A DNA stretch of 64,000 nt, from NCBI GenBank assembly GCA_019722365.1, contig JADFUC010000122.1:62001-126000 (forward strand). Reading direction: 5' to 3'. Positions 1-10,605 of the stretch are shown here, piece by piece (within the stretch, counting starts at the first letter, position 1; every line of letters begins with the position of its first letter). A program made the translations under genes and the position numbers. The notes under the pieces are model-generated. The model made no database searches. It saw only the letters and a list, made by a program, of their open reading frames with translations, and was not told where the DNA came from. This DNA is from Lithospermum erythrorhizon (Eukaryota > Streptophyta > Magnoliopsida > Boraginales > Boraginaceae).

Positions 1-1900
1 AAAATAATATACAATGACCATGACACTTTTTTAAGAAAAAGAATCCATCGTGGTATTAACTAACCGCATCTTGACAACGACATACAACGTAACTCGAAAT
101 AAAAACTATCACAGACAGCGACCGCAATCCAACCAAATAAAGGCGTGAGGATCAACTACCATCCGCCGCTCACACCTAAGCTCTAAGGCACAAACACCGG
201 ACAATCTCGGAAATGGAGCAGTACCACACGTCAACCCTAGCAATGGAAATTGCCGCCCATGCTTGAATAGGGTGTAGCCAGGCTAGCGAGCTTAGTGAAT
301 ATATATCTCAAGGATGGGTAACTTCCAATCAGCAATAGTGTACCAAAGTAAATGATATTGCATACGATAGATAAGTGAAACATAATATTATTCAACAAGA
401 TCTCAATATAAAGTCATTATCAATTTCATTGCTTATCTTTTGCGTATGTTTATAAATTCGTTGATAGCGAGAACATTCTAAGATGATGGCAATCCCGACA
501 ATAACATACATTATAATTCAAGAAATTTGCCAATAACACGCAACAAACAATCGACCTTACTCCATCAAATGACAATGGCGACATCACGACTCAGCAGCCC
601 AACATTTCAGCTGACCACAATCAACTCCTGATAGTATCAGCTGACAACTTCAGCAATGATACTCTGACTCGACAACTCAGCGATACTACAACTCGCTGAC
701 CACATCAACTCGACAATAGTATCAACTCAACAACTCAACAACTCAATATAAGTCCAGATTTCTACAACTAATGCGCATATAATCGACCTCAACATGCAGG
801 GAGAAACTTATGCCCGTCGACATAAGCTATCGCGAATCGTAGCGAAGTGCAGGCCGTCGCGAATCGTCACTAGATGCGAAGCAACTCACCAAATCGTAAC
901 TAGGAGGCAGCAAGATCTTGGACAATACAACTCGGCATGCGTCAACCCATATCTGACTCTTCTGTCTGACTCGGCAACTCCTCAAAACACTTGTAAAAAC
1001 TCGCCCAAAACCTGGCCGCAGCGCAACGGCTGACCCACAGCGCGCTATTCAGCATATAATTCCAACACAAACCACATATATACACATACGCGTATCCGTA
1101 ATCAATAGTTAATCAATACGCGTGAGATAGATACTTTCGCCTCGGCTAGCTATATAAAACTTCTGCGCCATCGCAGCGGACACTTTCCATGATTAACGCC
1201 TAAACAAACATTCAAAATTATAATTACTACTTATAATATACAACTAGTAATAAAACATTCCTTTATATATATATCATCTACGTTCATATATAAAGAAATA
1301 ACCCAACGTAAAATCCCGCTGATAAACCTTATTCGACTTAAGTCCATGACTTTCCATTTAAATGAAGTCAAATTCCACTTACTAGTTTTCAAAAATACTA
1401 ATGTTCGATGTTAACAACTAATCATCACATTTCTAACCATCTTTAACTTGAGCCAATTAACTTCTTTCAACTTACTAAACTCATTTTATCCGAACATTCT
1501 CTGTCGCTGTAAATACTTAAGCTACACCTCGAAACAACCACTAATAAAAAGTCCAAGAGTACACTTCTACCATAATAAAATCATTTAGAAAAAGTCAACA
1601 AAAAGTCAACAAAAAGTCAACTATAATCTCGACAATTTGACCCCATAAATCGATTATTATCACCCTCTTGCTCTGACATCCCCAGCCTAGATGTCGATTC
1701 TATAACATTATAAATGTCAAGCTGAGTCGCTCAAAATAACAAAAGTCAACATCCTCAAAAGTCAAGAAATACTCCAAAAATTGAACTTTCTTACCTTAGC
1801 AGTAGAGGATGACTCGGAAATACCAAAATTTTAGGACTTAGAAGCTTGCAAGATGAAGAAAATCTTTGAGGGAAAAAGGGGAGGGTTCGGTATGTCAAGA
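1..1900. repeat. Partial dispersed repeat, probably LTR-retrotransposon derived
   Basis: No convincing gene lies here. Short blocks recur in the same order and orientation at the right edge of the window: a TTTTTTAAGAAAA block (27-39 and 63403-63415), CATCGTGGTATT (46-57 and 63421-63432), and GAATAGGGTGT followed by CTTAGTGAATA (from 265 and from 63678). The right-edge copy starts with TGTAGCGACCC, which resembles the start of plant gypsy long terminal repeats. This left copy is therefore probably an incomplete, older member of the same repeat family, cut by the window edge. Its right limit is not defined; between about 1550 and 1800 there are AAAAGTCAAC-type short repeats. The open frame at 794-1033 has no recognisable domain and is not called. 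Confidence 0.5.
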
Positions 1901-2640
1901 AGAAGAAGAAGATTATGATAATGACAAGTCACTTGGGATAAGTATGAAAGAACCACCCGAGTCGTGCAAAATATCTCGAGAATAGATGCAGTACCGTTCG
2001 GTTTAGCAACTCTAACGTAAATTTAACCCTAACCCCAAATAATATTAATAATGCTCATACAGACGGTTATTACATCTCGAAGTGTTATATTTAGTCTTCA
2101 CGATTGATGTGATATAAATTTAGCTTTATAAAATGTATGTCTTAGCCTGTCGTAGAAATATGACTAAGTAATCCAGGTAAATTAAGTAATATTGTCCACT
2201 TCAAACTCACAAGTCGAAGGAGGTCACTTAGGCTAATGGACATGTTAGTATGACATACGTTATGTCCTGCAGGATGCTCCTCGATGGGGCCGATGCATCA
2301 CGATTCCCGAGTCACAGACTTCGGGCTTAAATTAATCCATTCGAGATTGTCATGAATGGTTTTGTTTTTACTTATAAAGGTACACGATGTCTAGACATGG
2401 ACCGTTGACAAAGAGGTCACTAATGCGATCGTGTTGAACTTTTTGTGAAGCGAAATTATATTTATCATAATTAGTGTTTGATCACCTACCCGTATGATCG
2501 AGGTTGATCTTATGGAGTCTTATTATACCTCAAGTGTTTTAGGTGGATTCTAAGCGCTGAAGTATTAATGTTCTATTATTTTGTATTAGAACTTTCTTAT
2601 ATAATAAAACTGAATTATTGTCCTTTTTACGTACCTTCTG
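1900..2640. other. Non-coding stretch, possible leader of the downstream copia element
   Basis: No gene or RNA is recognised. It runs directly into the copia gag remnant on the + strand and could include a decayed 5' LTR and untranslated leader, but I could not pair it with a 3' LTR. Confidence 0.3.
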
Positions 2641-4830
2641 TAGTCAAAATGATATCCAACACTAATAACTTCAAAACTCTACGATCTGGATTGGAAAAAT
2701 GCAAGCAGCAAACTTCTAGATTGGGCTAGGAACTTGAGAATAGTTCTCAATTCTGAAATAACCGAATGCGGTAACCGGAAGCTGGAGCACGAAGAAGGTG
2801 ATGAAGAAGCTTGGATTTCTTACCAACAACATAAGGACGATGCTACGTTAATACAATGCACGATCTTGGCAAACATGAGGCCGAATCTTCAAATTCAGTT
2901 TGAAAATATCGGCTTCTGAGGCGTATAAATGCTTAGGAAAACAATGAGAGGTATGACATTGTTTGTGCCCTCGTGGTATGAAATTTGGGCAATGGACCTT
3001 TGTGAGTCCCAATGTCGCCAAGATGATAGGGGCTAGTCGATAGGCTTGAGCACTCGGCTTACATCTCAGGGAGTTGGCATTAGGCGTCATCCGCCAAGTC
3101 GTTCAGCCGACTCGTTCGAGCAACTTATGATGAACCTTAACATGCATCGGTTCCATAAGTGGATTATCGGTTGTATGGTATGATCGACAATCTTTGACGA
3201 GAACCTTAGAAGAATGGCTGCTAACTACGTTACGATGGTACAAAACAAGAATAGGCTGAAAAGGCGACCGTGGAGGCTTATAAGCCAACAGGGGCAACCT
3301 AAATGAAATCCAAGAAATCACCCAAGAAGAATGATAAATGTCATCAGTATGGGGTTGTGGAGACCTTTGGAAAGCAGGCTTGCAAGAATTTGAAAGAGGA
3401 AGAGGCGGAACTAGTATCATTCCGACTACATGTATTTACGTTATAACTCTAGAAACTTCTTACTCTGATACATGGGTGTTAGACACCGGTTTAGGTACTC
3501 ATATTTGTCGAAATGAGCAGCACCTATAGAATAAGAGACGGCTGGAGAAAGGCGAAGTGGACTTGAGGGTCGGCAATGGATCAAAAGTTGATCTTTACTA
3601 TTTGGGTCTCTAATATAAGTTACCCTCACGGGCTTAAATCTTGTTTTGAACAACGTTTACTTTGTACCTGCTTTAAGCGAAGATATTATTTCCATTTCGT
3701 TTAATTATGGATGGCTTTTCGATTTCTATAAATGGTGAATCTTTGTTTATTTCTCTTCTTCTGCAGCTTGATAATGAAATTATCGTGTTAGACAAGAAGC
3801 GAGAATGAATATTAAAAGGAGGAAACCAAATGAGTTGAATCCAACATACTTGTGGCATTGCAGGCTTGGTCACATCATTGACAAACACATGAAAAATCTC
3901 AGAGCAGATGGTATTCTGAAGTTGGATGAATTTGAATCATTCGACACATGCGAGTCATGCTTGATGGAAGCGAGATGACAAGTCACCTTCAACTGGAACC
4001 CGTTGAAAGAGCGTGATTTGTTGGAATCATACACACCGATGTATGTTTACCAATGAACACGCTTGCAAGCGGTTACTCATACTTTATAACCTTCAGCGAT
4101 GACTACAACATATTGTTACATATAACTCTTGGGCATCGCTTGTGAAGCCTTTGAAGTATTCAAAGAGTTCGAGAAGGAAGTTAGTACCAACTCGACAAAA
4201 CAATCAAGGTTCTCCGATCCGATAGAGAATACTTGAACCGTGACTTTGAATCACGTACGAGACTATGGTATAATATAAGTAGGCTCTGTCGAAACTCCAT
4301 ACTTATGACGGTGTATCGCGAAAAGAAGAAATCGAACCCTTTTAGATATAGCTCGTCGATGATAGGTACTTAATACCGGCCCAATCATGGGGATATGCAT
4401 TGCAAACTACAATGCATACACTAAATAAGTTCGACAAAAGTCGACTCCGCAACTCCATACGAGTTATGGTTTAAAAGAAACCTCGAGATGGCATATATGA
4501 GGATTTGGGGCAGCGAAGTCTATGCTAAGAAGATTAACAAAGACAAGTTAGGACCCAAATCCGACAAATGCTACTTCATTGGATACCCTAAGGAAACTGT
4601 GGGATATTATTTCTATTAGAAAAGCGAAAACAAAATTCTTGTAGCTTGCACTGGTGTCTTCCTTGAAAAGGAATTCATGGACAATGGATCAGGGAAAATG
4701 ATCTTAAACTAGTTTCAGAAGCAGGAAGGAGGTTGCCCGGCCTTTGAGATCCCTCAGGAGAAGGATCCCTCTTACATAGAATATTGCTTATAGAATATTG
4801 TTGACTATTAAGTATTCTTGCGTCTGAGCG
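2640..4830 (+). mobile_element. Decayed Ty1/copia retrotransposon (gag, protease, integrase; no RT)
   Basis: Copia domains appear in the canonical order on the + strand but in shifting frames with stops. Gag remnant at about 2734-2919 (an ATLIQCTILANM-like segment ending in a QFEN motif). Protease at about 3470-3510 (WVLDTGLGTHICRN, the DTG active site). Pre-integrase zinc region at about 3850-3960 (WHCRLGHI followed by DTCESC, an H..C..C pattern). Integrase core at about 4023-4250 (HTDVC, then YSYFITFSDDY and LRSDREYL). A late integrase or connection segment at about 4500-4700 (IWGSEVYAKK, KCYFIGYPKET, FLEKEF). Coding similarity fades after about 4730, so reverse transcriptase and RNase H are missing. 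No LTR pair was found. This is a dead, truncated copy. The family is well known; the truncation is read directly from the sequence. Confidence 0.88.
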
Positions 4831-5430
4831 GAGCTTTTAATTTGGAGTTATTAAAGTCCTACATGCGTTCTTCAATGTTCTAGGAAAGACTTAATGAGTT
4901 AGCGATGATATGATAGAGAATAATTTTTTGGAGAAAATTAGTTACGAAGAGTTGATTGATGATTTTGCTTCAAGAAATGTCAGGAAAATTTCAATTTTCA
5001 AATGAATGTTTTATTTTTTTGCAACAAAACCTTCAATGAATGTTCGGAATAGTATATTGAATGAAACTGGTTTTTAAATTTATATGGTTATCCATTTTAC
5101 ATACAAGAAAAAATTATTTAATAGAGGGGCCTCATTTTGTATCATCTTGCGGGGCCACATTTATTTATGAGACCACCACAGTACCCAGCATCCTAGACTC
5201 TTCATGCGGTGTGGGTTCGAGTCATGCAAGTGGCAGAATCTCCTATTGAAGTGGTTTAAAGAGAAGTTCAAGTCCCTGAACTAATTGAGGCACGTCCGCG
5301 TTTATCCCTCAAGCGTATTTGAGCGGGGAACGGAAGCATAACGATGAAGGCTTAAATCGTTTTAAGACTTCACAATTCCTTGTTCAGTTGTTTGGCTATT
5401 CATTCCCAAAGATTTCGAAAGTAAATTATT
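4830..5430. other. Non-coding stretch after the copia remnant
   Basis: No domain is recognised. Short open frames at 5061-5249 and 5319-5537 have no family features and AT-rich composition. Confidence 0.4.
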
Positions 5431-5433
5431 ATC

Positions 5434-5689
5434 TACTCCCTCCAATCCTTAATATTTATCGTTTAACCAATTTTTTTTATTCAGATTATTTGTCGCTTAA
5501 CCTGTTTTACACCATATTTTGTCAAATATATCCTTAATTAATGAAATCAAATATATTTCCCATAAATACATTTCTCATAAAGTTTCCAGTTTTGAGAGTA
5601 TTAAATGAAACCTAAAATTGTCAAATACTCATTATCTTAAAATCAAGGAAAATAATATAAACGATAAATATTAAGGATTGAAGGAAGTA
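5434..5689. mobile_element. Stowaway-type MITE, 256 bp
   Basis: The left end TACTCCCTCCAATCC and the following AATATTTATCGTTTA are mirrored at the right end as AACGATAAATATTAAGG followed by GGAAGTA. These are near-perfect inverted repeats of about 30 bp, starting and ending with TA, the target dinucleotide of Tc1/mariner-related Stowaway elements. The interior is AT-rich with no coding capacity. Confidence 0.85.
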
Positions 5690-6590
5690 TGAGTTACTTA
5701 TATTTAATTTTTAGTTGTGATATAATTTTATATTTGGTTCTCTTCTTAACGTCAAAATTGATATAATTTGATATAATTTGATCCTCAAATTCAGGACAAC
5801 ATTTTGAATTGGTTGTTAGACTTGAAGTTTTATGTTATATCATGAGTTTCATGACAAGGAGAGACATAATATAAATAATTATATTATATATCCTTATCAT
5901 GATTCACCCATAACAAGGAGATACACAATATAAATGATTATATTATATATCCTTATTGTGATTCACCCAAATCCAAATCGACTTCAAAATATTAAGAATC
6001 AACAAATTCATTTTTTCCATTTTTTATATAAAACAAACTTGGAAAAATATAATTATATACCGCCTCTTTAAATAACAATTTGACCTCCAAACAAGTAATT
6101 ATTAAAAAGTCAATAAGATTATTTCTTAATATAAATAGTACTTATTGTACCAATTGGACATTAATTACTCAAAATAAACTACTTATTATTACATTAGGAC
6201 ACTAATCACTAAAAAAATTAAGAGATAATACACCATATTAGCCTTAATCAAAATTCAAGATCATATCTTTAAGGATCATTTCCGTTCAAGGGCCTTCATA
6301 CGTTATCGATGTTACATTATGTTAAGATTATAACACATATTTTATTGTTAAATTAATACTCGTATGTGAAATCAAACAATACACATGTCATGATATTAAC
6401 GTAGTATAACATGAAGTATCACATACACAAAAATGTAACACATGACAAACTAAGAAAATTAATAAATACCAAATGCATTAGACCTTCAATTTTGACTTTA
6501 TAGTCAATGGGTCGGGTCAACTGAGCCAAAATAATCAATATATCGTCATTCTGGACCAGAGTAATTTGGGTGTGATAATTTTATACTATG
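5690..6590. other. AT-rich intergenic DNA with a short direct repeat
   Basis: No gene is seen. A block of roughly 55 bp containing TAAATNATTATATTATATAT then CCTTATNNTGATTCACCCA occurs twice, at about 5870-5913 and 5931-5971. Confidence 0.5.
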
Positions 6591-7808
6591 TACTCCCTCC
6601 GTTTCAAAATAGATTAAATTTTTATTAGGGCAAAAGGCATGAATCATCACCTATGTTTGGGTGAGGGAACCATTTCATCACTTATGTTTGGGGTGGTCCC
6701 ATATCATCACTTATGTTTTAAAACATGGTCCCAATTGGTACTGTGTTAATTTTTTTCGTTAAGTCAGTGTTAATTAAGTATTCGATTGATTAAGTATTTA
6801 AAGGGCAAAGGCATGAATAAATCGCTATGTTTGGGTGAGGGAACCATTTCATCACTTATGTTTAGGGTAGTCCCATATCATCACTTATGTTTTAAAACAT
6901 GGTCCCAATTGGTACTGCCGTTAATTTTTTCGTTAAGTCAGTGTTAAGTCCCCCATGTGATATGCACGTGCCATTTGTAAGGGTAAATTTGTCTTTTAAT
7001 CAAAAACAAATTTCTTTTTGTTTGCTTCGGTCCTCTTGTTGAAACCGAACACACTTGCATATTTATTGGAGTTAAAGCTTTCTTGTGATGTTCAGTGAGG
7101 TCAATTGATGTATTACCTCATTATATGGAGTGCCGTCCACTTTTGGGTAGAAGTAAAAGGGGTGTGGAAAATTCATGAAGGCTTGTGTGATTTGGAACCT
7201 ATTTTCATGTATGTCTTCCAACTGATTTGAAGACCACCAAGAATTTCAAGTCTTCAAAAAAGTTGGAAGACATACATGAAAAGATCACACAAGGTCTCGA
7301 ACCACTGCTGCAAAAAGTCAGACAGGCTCAGTGGTGGGGAAGGTGATTGACACTTGAACATCTGCTTTAGCCAACAAATATGCAAGTGTTCCGGTTTCTT
7401 TGAAAACAAACAAAAGAAATTGTTTTTGTTCAAGACTCAAGTACCCACCCTGTCTGCGATATATCACGTGGGGTTTTAACGGTGACAACAGCCAGTACCA
7501 ATTGGACCGTGTTTAAAGCCTAGTGGACTAAACATTCACTACCCAAACATGAGTGACAGATTCATGTCTTTAAACACCAAATATTACTATTGTTCCAGTA
7601 CTTACCAACAACGACTTAGCAGAATGTGACATTTCAGGACCATGTTTTAAAACATAAGTGATGATATGGGACCACTTCAAACATAAGTGATGAAATGGTT
7701 CCATCGCTGAGCATAGGTGATGATTCATGTCTTTGCCACTTTTAAAATAAACATATTAAAAATTATAAAATTATAAATTGGACGATATTTTAGAGAACGA
7801 TGGAGGTA
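6591..7808. mobile_element. Stowaway MITE interrupted by a foldback element
   Basis: TACTCCCTCCGTTTC at 6591 and ACGATGGAGGTA ending at 7808 are matching Stowaway ends with TA at each edge. The Stowaway body would be only about 110 bp without the insert at 6629-7737, so the foldback element landed inside an existing MITE. Confidence 0.7.
6629..7737. mobile_element. Foldback-type element with long inverted arms, about 1.1 kb
   Basis: The left end GGGCAAAAGGCATGAATC is matched by the inverse of the right end (TGATTCATGTCTTTGCC). The arms continue inward as inverted copies: an ATCATCACTTATGTTTTAAAA segment, a CACGTG-containing segment, an ACTTGCATATTT segment, and finally a CATGTATGTCTTCCAAC stem (7207-7223 against 7263-7279) around a ~40 bp loop. 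The terminal module is present twice on the left (from 6629 and again from 6803) and once on the right. There is no transposase ORF. A target-site duplication could not be fixed. It may be a non-autonomous Mutator-like or foldback element; the superfamily is not established. Confidence 0.8.
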
Positions 7809-7869
7809 AAAAATAAAATAATAAATCAATACCTAACACCACGTACAATTTTGATTTTGAGTCAAAATC

Positions 7870-9955
7870 ATGAAGATTGAGCCACTACATTTGACCCCTC
7901 CCGTTGACCAAAAGCTGACGCCCACCCGTCTCAGACGAAGGGGTGGCTCATCGTCTTCCACGTTGGACAAGGCAAGAAATTATAATACTCATAGAAGCGA
8001 AGAGGGTATTCGAGTCTTGTATCCGACGTGGCAAAGTCAACGGGTTGGGTGAAGTGGAGCCAAAATGGTCCAGCGATATAAATTAATTATTGTAGGAGGA
8101 GGCATGGTGTCGGGGTCGGTCCGATGTCCGAGAAGAAGTGGGTAATTTGGGTGGTGATTTCAAGAAGATTAGGGAGTATGAAGGGGGGATTTGTGGGAAG
8201 AGTGAGTCTTTTTGGTGTTTGAGGGGTGATTTGAGGAGGGTGAAAGGTCTTCCTGGGTTTTTTTATAAGGAGGTTTATGATATTCTTGTTGGTGGTGGAG
8301 GTGGGGGTGGTTTTGGTAGTGAAGGTGGTTTTAAAGGTGAGGGTGGTTTTAGTGGTAATGGTGGTTTTGATGGTGAGGGTGGTTTTAATGGAAATGGTGG
8401 TAGTGGTGGTTTTAATGGAAATGGTGGTTTTGGTGGTAATGATGGTTTTGGTAGTGAAGGTGGTTTTAAAGGTGAGGATGGTAATGGTGGTTTAGGTGGT
8501 GAGGCTGGTAAGGTTGTTAATGGTGGTTTTGGAGGTGATGGTAATAATGGTGAGGGTGGTTATGGATGTAATGGTAGTTTTGGAGGTAAGGGTGGTTTTG
8601 GAGGTGGGGATGGTTTTGGTGGTAAGGATGGTATTGGTCGTAAGGGTGGTTTTGGAGTTGAGGGTGGTTTTGGTGGTAATGGTGATTTTGAATGTGAGGG
8701 TGGTAATGGTGGTGGTCTAGGTGGTAATGGTAATTTTGGAGGTGAGGATGGTCTTGGTCGTGGTGGAGGTGGTTTTGGGGGTAAGGGCGGTTGTGTTGGT
8801 GGTGGTGGTATTGGAGGTGATGAAGGTGGTGTTAATGGAAAAGGGTTGGTTTTGGATTTGGATTCGGACGGTGTTTCAATGGAGGTGGAGCCTGAGAGTG
8901 TGTTTGATAGTGGTAGGAGAAGGAGTGGTGAAGACGGGTTGTTCTCACATTTCGAGTCTGGTTTAAATGGCGGTGGAAGTGTCCGAAGGGATTTTCAGGT
9001 GGCGAAGGGGGTGGTCCTACCATCTAGGGGTATTCCTGCACCAACGCCGATATCAATTGGTAACATTTCTTCATCATTTTTTGTTTGTGTTGATAATTTG
9101 ATATATTGTTGTTTGGTCATTTTGCATTCTTATTTTAAGGCTTTGAATTTAGGATTCAGACAACTATTGTGTAATTTCTTTTTCTTTTCAAATTACTAAA
9201 TGTTGAATTATGTGTAAAGCTCACATATTTTTAATTTCTAACAACCCCTACAAGATTTTCATTCCTGTGTATTCATTACAACTTGTGTCTCCGAATAAGC
9301 ACATTCCAATGGTCGTGATCTCCTTAAGCACGGTGTTTACACAATTTTGTAAGCATCCAAGTCCTGGCTCGGCTAAGTTGTACAGTGCAATTTAATAACT
9401 ATCCTCATATATGTTTTATCGCTTAGACAACATGAATAATTAAGGTTGTAGTATGGGTATGAGTATTAATAGCGTTGTTTCTATCTCTATGGTTAGGCTT
9501 CTAGAGGATCAATTCTGGTCACCCTTATAGTTTCCTTGTGACCCTAATGCAATCCACTTTTGCTATTACTTCTGCATTTTTTTAAATGGTCTGCATAATT
9601 AATCTATTTATACCATCTATGAGAGCTGAGAAAAGGATGATTTCACATTGATGCCGAATTTGTTTCAGGGACAGGCAATGCGAAAGAACCTGCCTTAGAC
9701 GAAAGGTTAGGAAGCACCCAGGGTGGAAAGAAACGCAAGCGGTATACACCAGAGGAAGACGAGGATGCAATACAATGGCAGCAGCATTTGATCAAAGCAT
9801 TGGAGAGGAATGGAAATTTGCTCAGCTCACAACTCGAGGTCCAGAACAATCGCTATCAATTAGAAAGGGAGCAGCAGAAAGACCATGCGAGTAACTTGGT
9901 TGCAGTTCTCAGTAAAGTCGCAGATGCTCTAGGGAAGATTGCTGATAAACTGTAG
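7870..9955 (+). CDS. Trihelix transcription factor gene, reading frame interrupted in the DNA-binding domain
   Basis: Encodes a trihelix (GT-factor, ASR3/At1g31310-like) DNA-binding protein, expected in the nucleus. Core domain segments are clear but lie in two frames: RWTRQEIIILIEAKRV and VEPKWSS (7961-8074), then NYCRRRHGV to EKKW (8085-8141, shifted by one base), then GNLGGDFKKI and LPGFFYKEVYDIL back in the first frame (8141-8286). In-frame stops TAA and TAG fall in the 8084-8095 interval if the first frame is simply continued. The likely ATG at 7870 also needs a frame change before 7961. A glycine-rich tract and a DGLFSHFE motif follow. The intron is 9060-9668 (G|GTAAC donor, TTTCAG acceptor). 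Exon 2 (9669-9955) encodes a KKRKR nuclear signal and the conserved coiled-coil tail ending VADALGKIADKL. The indels nearly cancel, and the rest of the exon is open, so recent pseudogene or sequence error are both possible. Family call is strong; functionality is uncertain. Confidence 0.82.
8287..8850 (+). repeat. Minisatellite-like GGT-rich tract encoding a glycine-rich domain
   Basis: A run of variable units built on GGTGGTTTTGGTGGTAATGG encodes GGFGG, GNGGF, GEGGF and similar motifs for roughly 185 residues inside the trihelix gene, between the DNA-binding domain and the acidic C-terminal part. The purine/T strand bias keeps all three forward frames open here, which gives valine-rich false ORFs in the other frames. 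Trihelix proteins of this group usually have shorter low-complexity linkers. Confidence 0.9.
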
Positions 9956-10169
9956 AATAGATACATCCATATGATGTACATAACAGAGGGTCCTTGTAAC
10001 CGAAACTCTCGATTCATAAATTATTTCATTTAGTTTTAGATATTTACCAGAGACCACATTGGAACTTGAAACATAGTTCTATAATTTTGTTTTCAGCTAG
10101 ACTTTTCCTTTCTGATATATCAACATTTTGTTTTTGAAAGCTCGATTGAAGCTAGTTTATTTGTGGTAC

Positions 10170-10605
10170 TTAGTGCTGTTACGGTCGAGGTTCGGACCGG
10201 TTACGGCGGATCGAAACTAGATTGAACCGCCGGATCGGACGGACGGAACGGTCCCAGGCAGTCGATTGCGGCTTATCGAGAACGGGTCGGTCGGTATTAT
10301 CCGAAGCTTCGTATCGAAACTAATTCGTATCGAAATTGAAAATACAAAAAAAAAAACGAAAATACACTAATTAAAACATATTTAACAATTCGAAATGGGA
10401 AAAATAAGTAAACCTAATACAAAATCGAAAATAAACAGAATTAAAGCATATTTAACAATTCGAAAATACTAAAAAATAGTTAAACTGGTACAAAAAAATT
10501 CAATAAAAAATAACAATTCGGATCGGTTTTAGGTTATCGGTCGGATCCGGTTATATTCGGATCGGTTTTTGGCGGACCGGTTTCGGTTCGCCCATACAAC
10601 GTCAC
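10170..10605. mobile_element. Possible MITE with CGGTT-rich ends
   Basis: Both ends are rich in TTCGGACCGG / GGACCGGTTTCGG-type motifs in opposite orientation. The outermost TTAGTGCTGTTA at the left resembles the inverse of AACGTCACTAAA at the right. The middle is A-rich with two copies of an AACATATTTAACAATTCGAAA block (10374-10394 and 10445-10465). No coding capacity. hAT-type non-autonomous elements often look like this, but the superfamily is inferred. Confidence 0.5.

Noticed and set aside
8277..8966. Three valine-rich open frames on the + strand
   Set aside because: They are shadows of the glycine-rich tract read one base off (GTGGTTNNN gives Val-Val-Leu). No independent start context or domain.
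8832..9023. Proline/histidine-rich - strand open frame
   Set aside because: Antisense shadow of the trihelix exon.
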